From: Chimonanthus salicifolius
Lineage: Eukaryota > Streptophyta > Magnoliopsida > Laurales > Calycanthaceae
Direction of reading: 5' to 3'
Assembly (NCBI GenBank): GCA_013350335.1
Contig: CM023539.1
Location: forward strand, 17,758,223 to 17,822,222
Length of the DNA: 64,000 bases
The notes under the pieces are model-generated. The model was not told the origin of the DNA. It was given only the letters and a program-made list of their open reading frames with translations, and ran no database searches. Below are positions 1 to 10,728 of this stretch, one piece after another (position 1 is the stretch's first letter; each line of letters begins with the position of its first letter). The position numbers and the translations under genes were made by a program.

Positions 1-1083
1 CTGGGAAATTGTCTCTCAGGTTTGACTAGTCGATCCTTTTTCGACTTGTCGAGGAGCCTCTCTTAACCCATCCGTTTGTAATTGGTGTGTTTTGTGGGTG
101 GTCTCGACTTGTCGACACCAAGTCACCAACGCCTCAACCTATTGAGGAGCGTGTCATTCTCTAGCCGTTGAAATTATTTCTTAGATATATAGCTCCAAGC
201 TTAAGTGTGAAAAAGGAGATTAGATGAGAGAAAAAAAGTGAGAGATTATCTTCTAGGTTCCAGCAGAGGTTCTCTCCGTTGCCAATTTCCATGAACTTCC
301 AGTAATACTCTCTAATCTCTTCTACAACCGTTAATGGAATATCTAAGCTTTCTATTGAATGAGATTAAAAATTTGATTACTGAGAAAAACCCAAAACTCT
401 ATTAGACCTTCAGAGAAGCCCTTCGCATTGGAAAATCTTATCAAACCTCTACAAATCTTTATCTAGGGAATCATGTACCACTTAACCAGACCCTAGATCT
501 AGTATCCTGCTTTGGTTGCTGACACTGGAGATTTAATAGCACTGCGGACTGGAGTATGCAGGAGACAAATTGAAGAACACTTCTGAAGATTCAAGCAAGA
601 CCCAAAGGCAAGTATTCTTTCTTTTCATTTTTATTTCTCAATCTTGTAAGGTGGATTAGATATCTGCGATCGAACCACCATAAAAAATAGATGTCAAGGA
701 GTAGAGCTCGGTGGTCGAACCTTTCAAAACCTAGGTGTGTATTGATAGGATATTTTTACGCTTTCATAGTGTGTTTCAGACAGCCCAAGGTTGGGGCCCA
801 AGAGTGGATGTAGTTTCAGGTGAACCAAACCACTATAAATCGTTGTGCATGTGTGGTTTGATTTGATGGTTTGTTTATCATTATTTTTCACATACATAAG
901 TTTATTTTCCACTATACATAGCCTGATTAATTAATTCACATATCTTTGATTAATTGGATTATCTACTATGGTCGATAATTTTATTTGGAAAATAAATTAA
1001 AATTGATTAAGGTTATTAATTAAAATTGAATTGGTCCTATTAACCCCCCTCTAGGACCCGTGCATTGGTCTAGCCGGGACTTA
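1..1083 (+). mobile_element. SIRE-like Ty1-copia LTR, 3' part (truncated by window edge)
   Basis: This looks like the 3' portion of a long copia LTR. Short GTCGAC-type palindromes lie at 25-160, followed by a motif ctagccgttg and a TATA-like tatatagctc near 185-195. The tail holds the line tattaacccccctctagg and ends near cgggacttaca. The same tail layout (…cctattcac…ccctctag…gggaacttt) recurs at 32221-32368 and 37640-39555. No primer-binding site follows the end, so it is a solo or truncated LTR. The clade assignment is by resemblance only. Confidence 0.5.
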
Positions 1084-1790
1084 CACAAGGTACATGAGAA
1101 GAGGGAAGCCAATTGGAAGGAAAGAATGCAAAAGGATATGATAGTGCAATGACAAAAAACATGGTTTATAATAGAGCAGAATGGAAAAGTTATAATTAAA
1201 AAAGAGAACCTAGGTAGAAGGAAAAGTGACTAATGATGATAACAATGATCTGAGTCCAACCATTCAACTGAAACTAAATGAAATTGTACAATTATTTATT
1301 GTTGATCTTAGAGGACTTAAAAATCATAACTAGAGTCCTCCAATTGAGTTGATTTTTGTTACGTACCATGTCCAAGAATAGACTTTTTTAACTAATCCAC
1401 TGCCATGATATAGGTGGGCCCAATGAACTCTCACAATGAGAACCCTTGAGACATACAGCTAAAAACTACTAGATTGCTTCTGCAACCCTAATTCAGCACT
1501 TCATGTGCACCCTTATGTTGGGTCCACCTAGGCCCATGTGGATAGGATGGTTGGAGAGGTCTTTCCTTGAACAGGTGTCTACCAAATCATCTTGATTGGA
1601 TAAGTAAAGCCATGTTTTTAAAGACCCAAAGTTTGGATACTTCAAAAAAAATAATTAAAACCAACGTATGTGGGCTTCAATTCAAAGGTGGCTTATCTTA
1701 AAATGGGTTCAAATTTGGTATGCATCTAATTCATAAGGGTAGGGAAGGGTGAAAATTTTCAACTCCGTCACCAAATCACCATATCATATA
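1084..1790. other. No gene seen
   Basis: AT-rich sequence without a convincing ORF or repeat boundary. It may be further decayed LTR or UTR of the minus-strand Ty3 element to its right, but no second LTR copy could be matched by eye. Confidence 0.4.
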
Positions 1791-2018
1791 GGCCCCTTCC
1801 TTGGGCTGAAATAAGCTGAAAATCCATGGATTGAAGGCCTGACTCATCATACCAGCCCATGAGCCAATTATTTGAATGATTTGGGCCCCAATGAAAGCCA
1901 TTTTGAACGCTGTATGCGAATTAGACCAATTGCAGCTTATGTTCCAATCCTTAGCTCATGTTCATTCTTGAATTCATTTTTAATTTGCTGCCATATGTGG
2001 GTGGAGATGCCCACATCA
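1791..2018 (-). repeat. Dispersed repeat copy A (Ty3 3' region)
   Basis: This about 230-bp block matches 12055-12301 closely and in the same orientation, including ggccccttccttgg at the left and the tgctgccatatgtggg stretch at the right. Copy B carries a short extra segment (ttttggcaccttaaat). Read on the minus strand it follows the ctcgag-rich end of a Ty3 polyprotein, so it is probably the 3' untranslated part of the gypsy family whose gag remnant lies at 3177-3600. Confidence 0.65.
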
Positions 2019-2505
2019 TACCCTCTGGCTTGGAAAAAACTCGCCCTCGAATTTGGAAAATCTGCACTAAAAAGGTAAACTTACCACTCCAAAGTCTGTT
2101 GCTTTTGTTTCATTTTGCCGTGATTGAGAACCTAGTAAGATTTTTAATATTTGCTTCCATATCCTCACCAATGGCCTCATCGTTTCCTTCTGCCTGAAAA
2201 GAACTCATCCTCGAGTTTGCATGGTTTTTACTTTAAGAAAAGATGCAAAAATTTCAACCATCGCCGCTTCTTTGGTTGGTTCACGAGTGTTGGCCTGAGA
2301 ATTTATACGCTGCCTCGGTACGGAATAAGAAGCTTCCGTGAACACGACTGTTGAGTCATGTCATTCACAAAGTCACTATTACAGTTTTGTACAAAACTGG
2401 CCCAGATCGGGTTCTCATAGGGCTCAAACAGTTTACCAATATTCTCAATGAAATTATATGATGGAATTTATGGGTCCCATCTGTCGTTCATGGTTCACAA
2501 CCGCT

Positions 2506-2900
2506 ACCAAATCTTGTTTTGAAGATCGCCAGTTGTAGCTACAATTGTTTGCTCATCTTTAACTTCTTCTTTTTGATTGGCAACTACAAAGGTAACATGC
2601 CAGTCTCCTACATCACTCTCCCCCATTTGAAAAAAACTCGAGCTCGAGTTTTGTCCCTCTAAAAGTCGAACATCTTCCAAGTCTCTTGAGTCAAAATGTG
2701 TCTACCAAATCTTTATTTTGAAGATAACCAGTTGCAGCTAGAATTGACTGCTCATCTTTAACTTTTTCTTTTTGATCCGCAACTGCAAAGGCAACATGCT
2801 AGTCTCCTACATCACTCTCCCCCATTTGAAAAAAAACTTGAGCTCGAGTTTTGTCCCTCTGAAAGTTGAACATCTTCGAAGTCATCCTGTTGAGTCAAAA
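2506..2900. repeat. Tandem duplication, two units of about 198 bp
   Basis: Unit 1 starts at 2506 and unit 2 at 2704, both with accaaatct. They stay alignable through the ctcactctccccc and ctcgagttttgtccctct stretches. The duplication lies in the Ty3 remnant and has added a second copy of its polyprotein tail. Confidence 0.8.
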
Positions 2901-3176
2901 TATGATCTATCGTAGGCTCTACCTGCTGAATTGTGTTGTTTATCTGTCCATCTCCTGGCAATTCTTCAACTGTAGCAATTGACTTCTCTTGAACGGTTTT
3001 CAAATACCCAACAACCAAATCATCATCCACTTATTTAACTAAAGAAAATACATCAATGTAACTGTCAGTATTCTATAGTCATCAAATTTAGGTGTCGGAA
3101 AGTTCAAGTGTTCAACATTTGTTGGAATGCCAATCCGTTCTTTTTGTTCTTTCTCATGGTCTGTTTCGGTTGGAGC

Positions 3177-3600
3177 CTAAAAAACTTCAAGATGAACCCC
3201 CTTCAATTTAGGTATAGAAAATATGTCCACAGATTTATCAGAATCATCAAAATTATACCTATGAGGTAGATCAAGATCAATGGATGTTAATTCGACTGTT
3301 TCAATCACAAATAGTCTATTTGAAGTTGATTCCAACACTTCCTTTGTACTTTCTGCAGAACATATAGAATATGTAGAACTTGAGGTTGAAACTTCAGAAT
3401 CTTTTGAACACAAAGATCTAGATCTTGTTACAACTCTAGCTTGTCTTGAATCTTTTACTTCTTTCTGAAGCTGCTCTAACTGATGAGCCGTTTTTCTGAC
3501 TTGTCTCTCCAATTAATCTATTTCCCGATCTAGTCGGCTGTTTCTGTGTCACCTTTCTTCTAAATCAGCTCCATCCCAATGGTTCATCCAGCATTTCCTT
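3177..3600 (-). pseudogene. Ty3 gag N-terminal remnant
   Basis: Read on the minus strand, this gives an Arg/Glu-rich coiled-coil-like stretch (LERQVRK, HQLEQLQKEV) preceded by ADLEER and RLDREID with two stops (one in ADLEER*HR, one before LERQ). Such charged heptad-like starts are typical of plant Ty3 gag proteins. A longest open stretch of 111 residues remains at 3177-3512. The position just downstream of the primer-binding site agrees with gag. The protein is broken and no zinc knuckle is present. Confidence 0.5.
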
Positions 3601-3750
3601 CCACTATTGACGTACGAGGGATACAACACATCGCTCTTCCAAAGGTAAAGATGTTTGCCACAAAAAAGAGGCAAAAATACTGTCTTCCAAGAAAATAGTA
3701 TAATGCAAGAAGAAAACAAAATTGTCTGCCCACAGATCTATGTAGGAAAC

Positions 3751-3794
3751 AAGCTTTGATACCAACCGATGAACTCATTTGGCTCTGATACCAA
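3751..3794 (-). promoter_or_regulatory. Primer-binding site (initiator tRNA-Met type), duplicated
   Basis: The reverse complement of 3781-3794 is TTGGTATCAGAGCC, the usual plant initiator-tRNA-Met primer site. A second copy with one change (TTGGTATCAAAGCTT) is at 3751-3765, 30 bp away, within a short tandem duplication. The site fixes the element as minus-strand and places its 5' LTR to the right, starting at 3799. Confidence 0.75.
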
Positions 3795-3798
3795 CTGA

Positions 3799-4352
3799 TG
3801 AAAGTTAGGGTCGATTTTAAGGCCTAATTAAGTCTCCAACATATACAAAATAGCAAACTAGAATCTGGCTCAAGTTATGGAGCACTTGAGAGAACCCGAA
3901 TTGCGTAGTTTCCCAAAAAATCGAAAAGTTCCTCAGATCTTTCTCTCTCTCCATTGCCAATTGAAATTTCACCCCAATTCTGGGTAACAGAAACTCAACT
4001 GGAAAACAATAAAACTGATCTCAATTTCTCTCTGGAAAAAACAAGAAAAGGCTCAATTCTCATTAGGAAAATTTTCACTTTACGAAATTCGTCAATGAAA
4101 CCCGAATTCTAATGAAATTAGAATCGAAATTTGCAGAATTAAAATTAAAATTTGCAAACTGAAAATAACATTTAGATATGAACTATTTGTAGAGAATTTT
4201 AACAGTATTCTTGCACAGAATTAAATTTAATTCAAACAAAGATTGAAACTAGAATTCAAAAGAAAAACAAAAACAACTTGTACAAAGGCAAAAGAGATTC
4301 TTCTCTTCAACTTGAATTCAACTCAAACTTGGGATACAAAGGATGATTACAG
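3799..4352 (-). mobile_element. Ty3 5' LTR, part adjoining the PBS (interrupted)
   Basis: LTR-like sequence beginning TGAAAG right beside the primer-binding site and broken at 4352 by the copia insertion. It resumes at 11592 after the duplicated target TACAG. The far end of the LTR is not certain; copy B of the dispersed repeat at 12055 gives an outer limit. Confidence 0.5.
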
Positions 4353-4617
4353 TGTTGAGACCCCGACCCATCTCAGGATAGAAAGTGTCCACATTCAGTG
4401 TATATTGCACAACACAGTTGTCATTAGATTTAAATTAATTATTTTCCTTTTCTGCCATCATGATTGCCTCCCCATACGCTATTTATTCACGTACAATGTA
4501 AAGTTGATACGTACGTTGGAATACAATATAGAAAATTGAGAAGCTTTTCTCAATAGATCTTTCATCTTTTTCCTTTCTTCAATTTATTTTTTCTTAGTTT
4601 TATTATAATATTCAACA
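4353..4617 (+). repeat. Copia 5' LTR
   Basis: It starts TGTTGAGACC and ends TTCAACA. It is 265 bp and matches the 3' LTR along its whole length, with most differences being C/T or G/A changes as expected of methylated DNA. Confidence 0.95.
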
Positions 4618-4629
4618 TGGTATCAGCCA
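4618..4629 (+). promoter_or_regulatory. Copia primer-binding site
   Basis: TGGTATCAGCCA follows the LTR directly. It matches the initiator-tRNA-Met site TGGTATCAGAGC in its first nine positions, where most copia elements show the strongest match. Confidence 0.85.
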
Positions 4630-5458
4630 GAAAGATCTTCTGGACGCTTTAAGGGGTGTTTTTTCCTTCCACTTCGTACTATTCCTCAATGGCGTTATCA
4701 TCTCTTGTCGACTCCGTGTCTCTTTCGACCCCGCTATCTGAGGATTTGTCGTGGACCCACTCCTTGCCCTGCTCGTTGGTTCCTGTCGCGCAACACTTAT
4801 TTTTTTGGTTTCACTGTTCTGTTCTCCGCCAGACCAGCCTCAGATCTGGGTTGTTTCCCTTTGACCTGCTTTTTCTGGCCTTGGATCTCCCTCCGGCAGC
4901 CACCTTTTGGTTTCGCCTCTGACCTTGGTCTTCATCCCATCAGATTGCGACTCCATCTGATCTCGCTGGGCCCCTCCCCCTGGTGCTTCTTCTCTGCTAC
5001 TGCAGTCGCCGCTACATCCTCTACCGTTCTTGCTGTTCTGCGTAGATCTGCTTCATCCGGACACTGCTTTGCCTTGGACTTCTTCCTCTGGCTTCCCCCT
5101 GACCCTTCTACACTCGCTTTCGGCTGACGAAAGTTTCCAGCCAACTGTGGGCCCCACGTGCTTGATCTCCCTTGCTGCTGCAGAACACGCCCAGAGCCCA
5201 TTTTTTTTTTTGGTTTTTTCCCTACATCTTCTTCTCTCGATAGCCGCTGGATGATTTTTCTCTACTACTGGTGTCGCCTACTCCTCTTGCCTTCATCCTT
5301 CCTACTTGTTGCTACATTAATCATCAGTGGGCCCCACTATTGCCCTTTTTGGTTTGTTGGATCTGCCTATACTGCTGCTTTTCTACTACTTTGCTGCCCT
5401 AGATCTCTATGTGTCCATTATCTTGGATTACTCTACTTAAAGGGTTCTTCTTGCGATA
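4630..5458 (+). other. Copia untranslated leader
   Basis: CT-rich leader of about 830 bp between the primer-binding site and the gag start. Several open frames here (for example 4705-5127) are Ser/Pro/Leu/Phe-rich products of base composition and have no recognisable domain. Confidence 0.6.
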
Positions 5459-6190
5459 ATGTCTGCATCTACGAAACCACCGAAGAGCTCTGGGGAATCT
5501 TCTTTCCCTGATCTGACGTCTTTTAACACTCCGCATATTGGAAAGATCACTACTGTCTTGTTGAATGAGACCAATTACTTCTGATGGTCTCACTCGGCTC
5601 AGATGTTCCTTACTGCCAAGCAGTTGTCCGATTATATTGATGGTATTGCCCTTGAACCAGACAAGAAGGACTCCTCCTATCGAACATGGAAAGCTAATAA
5701 TTCTTTGGTACAGTCTTGGCTCCTTCATTCTATAGGGCATCTTGTTCGTAGGATTGTCTATACCCTTCCCACAGCCAAAGATGTCTGGAACACCATTAAA
5801 GCTTTGTCTTGAGGCGGTGATAATTCCGCCCGCCTTTACGAGTTGTATCAGACTGCTTCTCATCTTCGCCAGGGGGAGTTCTCTCTGATTCAGTACTACT
5901 CCAAGATGTGGACATGTTGGCTTGAATTGGATCAACTTGAAGTGGTTCAGTTTGCGTTACCTGATGATGTTGTTCTCTATCAGCAACTTCTTTCTCGCCG
6001 ACGAGTTTTTGAGTTACTAGCTGGCCTCAACCAGGAGTTTGAACCCATTCGGGCCCAGTTGCTGGGACATCGCCCTCTTCCTTCACTGGATGCAGTTTAT
6101 TCTGCCTTATTTTGTGCATTCCTGCTACAAACTACATGGATGTCCCAAGCAAGCCAATATCTCTGCTGCTACTCCTGTCACCTCCTCCCC
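5459..6190 (+). pseudogene. Copia gag (UBN2-type), broken
   Basis: Gag forms the virus-like particle that packages element RNA. The start ATG at 5459 opens a Ser/Pro-rich N terminus. The open frame meets a TGA at 5582-5584 where a Trp codon is expected, then continues in frame with the copia gag motif around QMFLTAKQL and KANNSLVQSWLL. A second stop follows at about 5810 (…IKALS*). Downstream are the LYELYQ, YYSKMW and VFELLAGLNQEF stretches typical of this family. The C-terminal zinc knuckle is missing, apparently lost in a frame break near 6110-6190. Confidence 0.85.
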
Positions 6191-6204
6191 TGATGTGATT
6201 CGTG

Positions 6205-6866
6205 ATGATGCTCCTGTGACTCGTCAGGACTTTAACATGTTGTTACAATGCATGGATCAGCTTCAACATCCCGAGGTTTCCAATGCTGTCTCCTCTTCAG
6301 GTAATGGGCCAATAGCCAATCATACCTCCTCTAATTCTTGGGTCATCGATTCCGGTGCCACCGATCATATGGCCGGTATGTCCTCTATTTTCTTGTCCTT
6401 TTCTCCTGTTTTATATAGTAATGTTCGCTTAGCTAATGGTAGCTAATGGTTCCTCTACTACTATTGCTGGTCAAGGGACCGTTCCTCTTTCTTCCACCAT
6501 GCACCTTCCATCTGTGTTACATGTTCCCCATTTGTCTAGCAATTTGCTCTCTGTTAATGCGCTTACTAAACAATTTAATTGCTCAGCCACTTTTTTCCCT
6601 TCTCATTGTATTTTTCAGGATCTAACCATGAGGCAGGTGATTGGTGGTGGGCGTGAAGTTGGGGGCTTATATCTATTTGATCATCCTCCTGCTGCTTCTG
6701 ACGCCTGTTCGATCTCATCCTCGTCTGATGTGTGGTTGTGGCATTGCCGGCTTGGACATCCTAGTGATTCTACTTTACGACAACTTTTTCCTCTTTATCA
6801 TTTCAGTATTTTGCATGTGAACCTTGCCAATTTGGCAAACATATTAAAACTTGTTTTCCTTCATCT
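6205..6866 (+). pseudogene. Copia protease and GAG-pre-integrase region
   Basis: The aspartic protease active site appears as WVIDSGATDHM at about 6340-6372. A short direct duplication of tagctaatgg near 6430 shifts the frame inside the following LANGS segment. The next frame continues with the family's VLHVPHLSSNLLS block and the pre-integrase zinc motif, including WLWHCRLGHPS at about 6733. Another frameshift precedes the EPCQFGK-like end just before the foreign insertion. Confidence 0.85.
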
Positions 6867-6977
6867 ATGATAGATGGAAGAGAGAGATAGAACCCTTTTT
6901 CAAATTATGAATTGATCAGAGTAATTCCAAGGTATTTTACCTTTTATCCCTATTTTTTTCCTTCTCTGCCTTCGTTG
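6867..6977 (+). repeat. Left arm of 111-bp inverted repeat
   Basis: It begins atgatagatgg and ends ccttcgttg. Its reverse complement matches 8510-8620 nearly throughout, with a handful of substitutions and small indels. The arm forms the left edge of the foreign block. Confidence 0.85.
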
Positions 6978-7602
6978 AGCAGGATAATGGATGAATAACC
7001 AGAGAGGAGTTCATGGTATCCGTAATGGGATGGTGTTCGGGTATGGGAGATGGTTGGGTAAGTGGCGGTGGTAGTGGGGGAGGTGTTAGCATCGGCGATG
7101 GTGGTGGATCGACACACGTCGGTTGCATCGGCTGTTGTGCCAACAACACAACTGGTTCTGTCTCCAACACAGGTAATGTCTGTGAGGTCACAACTTCTGG
7201 AGGAGTATGCGGGAACGCTAAGGGTGACTCCAGAGAAGCAGACACAAACGTCGATGGTGACTCTGGAGAAGGTGGCACACATTGCGAGGAAGCGGGCACG
7301 TATTTCGAGTTGTTGTGCACCGTCGTCGGGGCTCTATATCTGTTGGTGCGCAATAGTTCTCTAAATTCTTGGAAAAAATCTTGATATTTAGATCGCAAGT
7401 CAGATCGTAAGTCAGAGAGAAATTCATATTGACATGCTTTGAACTCAAGTTGGTAGATAAAGTGATCACCATTGTTGTTTGATGCTTTTGGGGCGATGTG
7501 ATGCGGGTAATCAGATCGGGGTGCTACAGAAGCCAAGACATGGTGGTTGGGGTGGGAAAAAGGTCTAATGGATGGATGAGGTGGGACCCACAAGTAAGAC
7601 AT
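6937..7602 (-). CDS. Proline-rich gag-like ORF of the nested element
   Basis: A 221-residue open frame. The middle part (around QYEFLSDLR, SKYQDFFQEFRELL) is helical and charged. The C-terminal half is Pro/Ser/Thr-rich with runs such as PPPSPMLTPPPLPPP, and the end reads into the inverted-repeat arm (KAEKEKNRDKR). This resembles the N-terminal linker part of some LTR-element gag proteins, but no zinc knuckle, protease or polymerase is present. It is probably a remnant gag of a non-autonomous element and unlikely to be a host gene. Confidence 0.35.
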   Translation of the reverse strand: MSYLWVPPHPSIRPFSHPNHHVLASVAPRSDYPHHIAPKASNNNGDHFIYQLEFKACQYEFLSDLRSDLRSKYQDFFQEFRELLRTNRYRAPTTVHNNSKYVPASSQCVPPSPESPSTFVSASLESPLAFPHTPPEVVTSQTLPVLETEPVVLLAQQPMQPTCVDPPPSPMLTPPPLPPPLTQPSPIPEHHPITDTMNSSLVIHPLSCSTKAEKEKNRDKR

Positions 7603-8444
7603 GGATTGGAAGGTTGAATGGGCACAATCTAACGGGTAAATGGGTCATGAAAGGGGAAAAGGGTATCGGGTGGGACTTAATGGGGGCAAGGTTGAATGGT
7701 TTTTTATTTAATTGGTACACGTGGGTGTTAAGGGGGGTTCCAAGTGAAACTGGCAGAAAAGGGGTACGAATGGGATTTGACTGGAAGGGTACTCACGCAC
7801 GTGGGAGAAGGGATAAGTTAGGGTAAAAAGAAACGAAAGGTAAGACACGCATGCAAAAAGAAAAAAGGAAGTGGAAACGAAAGAGATGAGAGGCTTAGAG
7901 AGGCAGCGGAAAAGAAGCAGAGGAAAGGAGACGAAAGGGTGCAGCGATGGAAGAAGAGGAGGAAGGAAGATGAAGAGTAGTGAGAAGGGTTCGAGAGAGG
8001 AAGAGAGGACCTGGGTGAATGGCGAAACTCGTTCAGCAGTAGTGAAAGAAGAGGTAGGCGAAATCTGCAGAAGCAGAAGCTGGGGGTTGAGGCGAGAAGA
8101 TGTAAGGGTTGTACCTGGGCTTATGGGTTATGCACTGGGCACAGAGGGATTTCTGTATGGCAGCGGAAGGCTCGAGGAAGGAGGCAAAACTGTAGCACCA
8201 CAGGTGAGAACTTCTGCTTCGTGATTTTTTGTTTTTTCAATAGAAGAGAGACGGAAGCAGGGAGGGTGGGTGGGTGCTGGAATTTTTTTTTTTTTTTTTT
8301 GTGGGTTGCTGGAAAAGGAAAGGGTAAATGAGAAAAGGATAAGGGGTTGTGAAGTTGTATGCCACAGAGTCACGCCAGGGATAAAGCCGAGGGTTTCAAA
8401 ATTGAGGACCAAGAACAAGAACGTCCCTGATAAAGCAGGGATAT

Positions 8445-8456
8445 GGCTCTGATCCA
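8445..8456 (-). promoter_or_regulatory. Primer-binding site of nested element
   Basis: The reverse complement reads TGGATCAGAGCC, one base short of the usual TGGTATCAGAGCC. It lies a few bases inside the end of the minus-strand LTR-like segment, as expected for a 5' LTR at 8464-8821. Confidence 0.6.
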
Positions 8457-8463
8457 CTTGATG

Positions 8464-8821
8464 CGGAAGCAACACCTGCAACTAGGCAGAGATAAGATAG
8501 AATCGTCTGCAACGAAGGCAGAGAAGGAAAAAAATAGGGATAAAAGGTAAATACCTTGGAATTACTATGATTCAATTCATAATTCGAAAAAGGGGTCTAT
8601 CCTTATCTTACATCTATCATATTTATAAGAAAACAAAGAGATAAAAATAGAAAATGATTCCTAATCAAAGTAGGAAACTTCCTAATTATTCTAAAACAAA
8701 AATAGAACTTCTAATCTTATCCTAGACTCCTAAATCAACAAGGAAAGCCACCGACTTGGCTTTCTTACAAGGATTCCGAAAATAAAATACTAAAATGGGA
8801 TTAAGCTCTACGTGTCCTACA
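8464..8821 (-). repeat. Putative 5' LTR of nested element
   Basis: Read on the minus strand it starts TGTAGGACACG and ends near TTCCGCA, next to the primer-binding site. The terminal TG/CA pair and the PBS support an LTR, but no second copy in direct orientation exists in the window. Confidence 0.55.
8510..8620 (-). repeat. Right arm of 111-bp inverted repeat
   Basis: Partner of 6867-6977. It lies inside the putative LTR, 201 bp from that LTR's outer end, so the inverted repeat is not the terminus of the whole block. Confidence 0.85.
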
Positions 8822-8839
8822 TCATTGGCAATCACCTTC

Positions 8840-9895
8840 TCTCTCTCGCACTGGTTTCCGATATTTTGTATCATTTATTGATGATTTTTCACGAATGACT
8901 TGGCTTTATCTTATGAAAAATAAGTTTGACGTGTTTGATCATTTTTGCACATTTTATAATTGGGTTGCCACTCATTTTGATTTGAAGATTAAAACTTTAC
9001 GCAGTGATAATGGGGGACAATATTTGTCTCATAGCTTTCTTACTTTTTTGCACGAGCACAATATTGAATCACAATTGTCATGTGCCTTTATCCCACAGCA
9101 GAATGGTGTAGCGGAACGTAAAAACAGACACCTACTGGTGGTTGCTCGATCTCTCCTCTTTACTATGCATGTACCACAGTCTTATTGGCCTGAGGCAGTC
9201 TTGACCGCCTGTTACCTCATTAACCGCATGCCCTCTCGTGTGTTGTCAAACCAGTCACCCGTTCAACTACTCTCACTTCATAAACATATACCCATTCTGC
9301 CATTATATATTTTTGGTTGTGCATGCTTTGTTCACCAGTTCTCTGATGATAAGCTTTTCCCTCATGATGTGCGCTGCATTTTTTAAGGTTATTCACCCCT
9401 TCACAAAGGTTAAAAGTGTTTTGATCCTATCACTGGAAAAACCTGTGTCTATGGATGTCACATTCTTTGAGACCGTCTCATATTTCTCTCCACCCTCTGG
9501 TTCACCCTCTTACTCTGTTTTACCTCTTCTTCCTCCTGATACTGCACCTCACTCCATTCCAGTTAGCACTTCCAAGCCCACCTTGGTCTATCGACGCAGG
9601 CCACCCCAGCATCTACCTCCAGCACACGCCCCTATCACCTCTGCTTCTGGACCAGATCCACCCAGCACTGCTCAGTCTGACCTTCCTATTGCCCTTCGAA
9701 AAGGTAAATGTACATGCACTCTCCATCCACTTGCTCTATTTGTTTCCTGTCATGCTATTTCTCCTTCATATCACAGCTTCCTTACAGCCCTGGATAGCGT
9801 TAAGATTCCCAGGAGAGTTGACACTGCTCTTCGGGACCCCTCTTGGAAGGCAACCATGGCTGAAGAATTAGAAGCCCTTGAATAGAATCATAATT
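8840..9895 (+). pseudogene. Copia integrase core and C-terminal region, broken
   Basis: Integrase inserts the cDNA into the chromosome. The acidic residues are visible in the FIDDFSR, LRSDNGGQY and NGVAERKNR motifs (about 8875-9120), so the D-D-E triad is retained in this part. The family's SYWPEAVLTACYLINRMPS stretch follows. A stop near 9384 and a frame change lead to the Pro/Ser-rich linker (9390-9800) before reverse transcriptase. The upstream zinc-binding half is cut off by the insertion. Confidence 0.85.
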
Positions 9896-10690
9896 GGGAT
9901 ATGGTGCCTCCTACAGGCAAGACTCCGGTTGGTTGCAAATAGGTATTTGCCTTGAAGCATAATCCCGATGGGCATTGCTCGCTATAAGGCTCATTTGGTT
10001 GCTAAAGGATTCACACAGACCTATGGGGTGGACTATCAGGAGACCTTTTCACCAGTGGCCAAGATCACATCTGTTCGAAATTTGATCTCTTGCCACGACC
10101 AATGCTTGGCCGCTTCATCAGTAAGATGTGAAGAATGCCTTCCTCCATGGTGATTTATAGGATGAAGTTCATATGCTACCTCTTCCGGGGTTTGTCAAGA
10201 AGGGGGAGTCTCATTCTGTCTATCGTCTCCTCAAAGCTTTGTATGACCTCAAGCAATCTCCTCGAGCTTGGTTTGAGAAGTTCAGCAGTTGCCTTATGGT
10301 TTCTCCAGATGCCAAATGGATCACTCAGTCTTCATTTATCAACGTTCTACTGTGGTTATGATTTTAGTTGTTTATGTGGATGATATTGTTCTCATTGGAA
10401 ATGATGTGACCGCCATCTCTACCTTCAAAGCATATCTTCACTGCAAATTTGCTATCAAAGATCTGGGACCGTTGCGTTACTTTCTTGGGATTCATCTCAG
10501 GGCCTTACTTTATCTCAGCGCAAGTATGCCCTTGATCTCCTTCAAGATGCCGGTTATTCTGGTTGCAAGCCAGCTGACACTCCACTTGATACCAACACCA
10601 AGCTCTCTGCTTCAGATGGAACTCTTCTAGATTCTCCTACGTTCTATCAGAAGCTGGTTGGGAAATTAATTCACCTCAGCATCATCCGAC
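9800..10690 (+). pseudogene. Copia reverse transcriptase, broken
   Basis: Polymerase motifs are spread over three frames: DPSWKATMAEELEALE (about 9836), then [19 protein letters not shown] and ETFSPVAK (9980-10060), YRLLKALYDLKQSPRAW (10218), and the catalytic YVDD in VVYVDDIVLIGND at about 10366-10405. DLGPLRYFLGI follows. Stops and frameshifts near 9884, 9942, 10100 and 10300 make it non-functional. Confidence 0.85.
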
Positions 10691-10728
10691 CTAATTTATC
10701 ATATGTTGTTGGTGTTGTCAGCCAATTC

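Larger units (their letters stand above)
2019..3798 (-). pseudogene. Decayed Ty3-gypsy internal region
   Basis: Minus-strand retroelement DNA running from a primer-binding site at 3781-3794 through a gag remnant (3177-3600) to repeated C-terminal-like blocks. The signature, read on the plus strand as gaaaaaaactcg followed by ctcgag, occurs near 2035, 2205, 2630 and 2830. It resembles the Ser- and Glu-rich ends of plant Ty3 polyproteins. No reverse transcriptase or integrase remains between gag and the tail, so the pol genes are deleted. An open stretch at 2812-3030 is part of this remnant and not a host gene. Confidence 0.55.
6867..8821 (-). mobile_element. Rearranged minus-strand LTR element inserted in copia integrase
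   Basis: A foreign 1.95-kb block separates the pre-integrase domain from the integrase core. On the minus strand it has an LTR-like segment (8464-8821), a primer-binding site (8445-8456), a GC-richer leader and a Pro-rich gag-like ORF (6937-7602). Instead of a 3' LTR, its left end is an inverted copy of 8510-8620. Some integrase codons on either side are also missing, so insertion and deletion both occurred. No clear target duplication is visible. Confidence 0.7.

Noticed and set aside
7013..7384. Gly/Val-rich plus-strand ORFs (7013-7384, 7062-7364)
   Set aside because: Shadows of the minus-strand Pro-rich gag-like frame.
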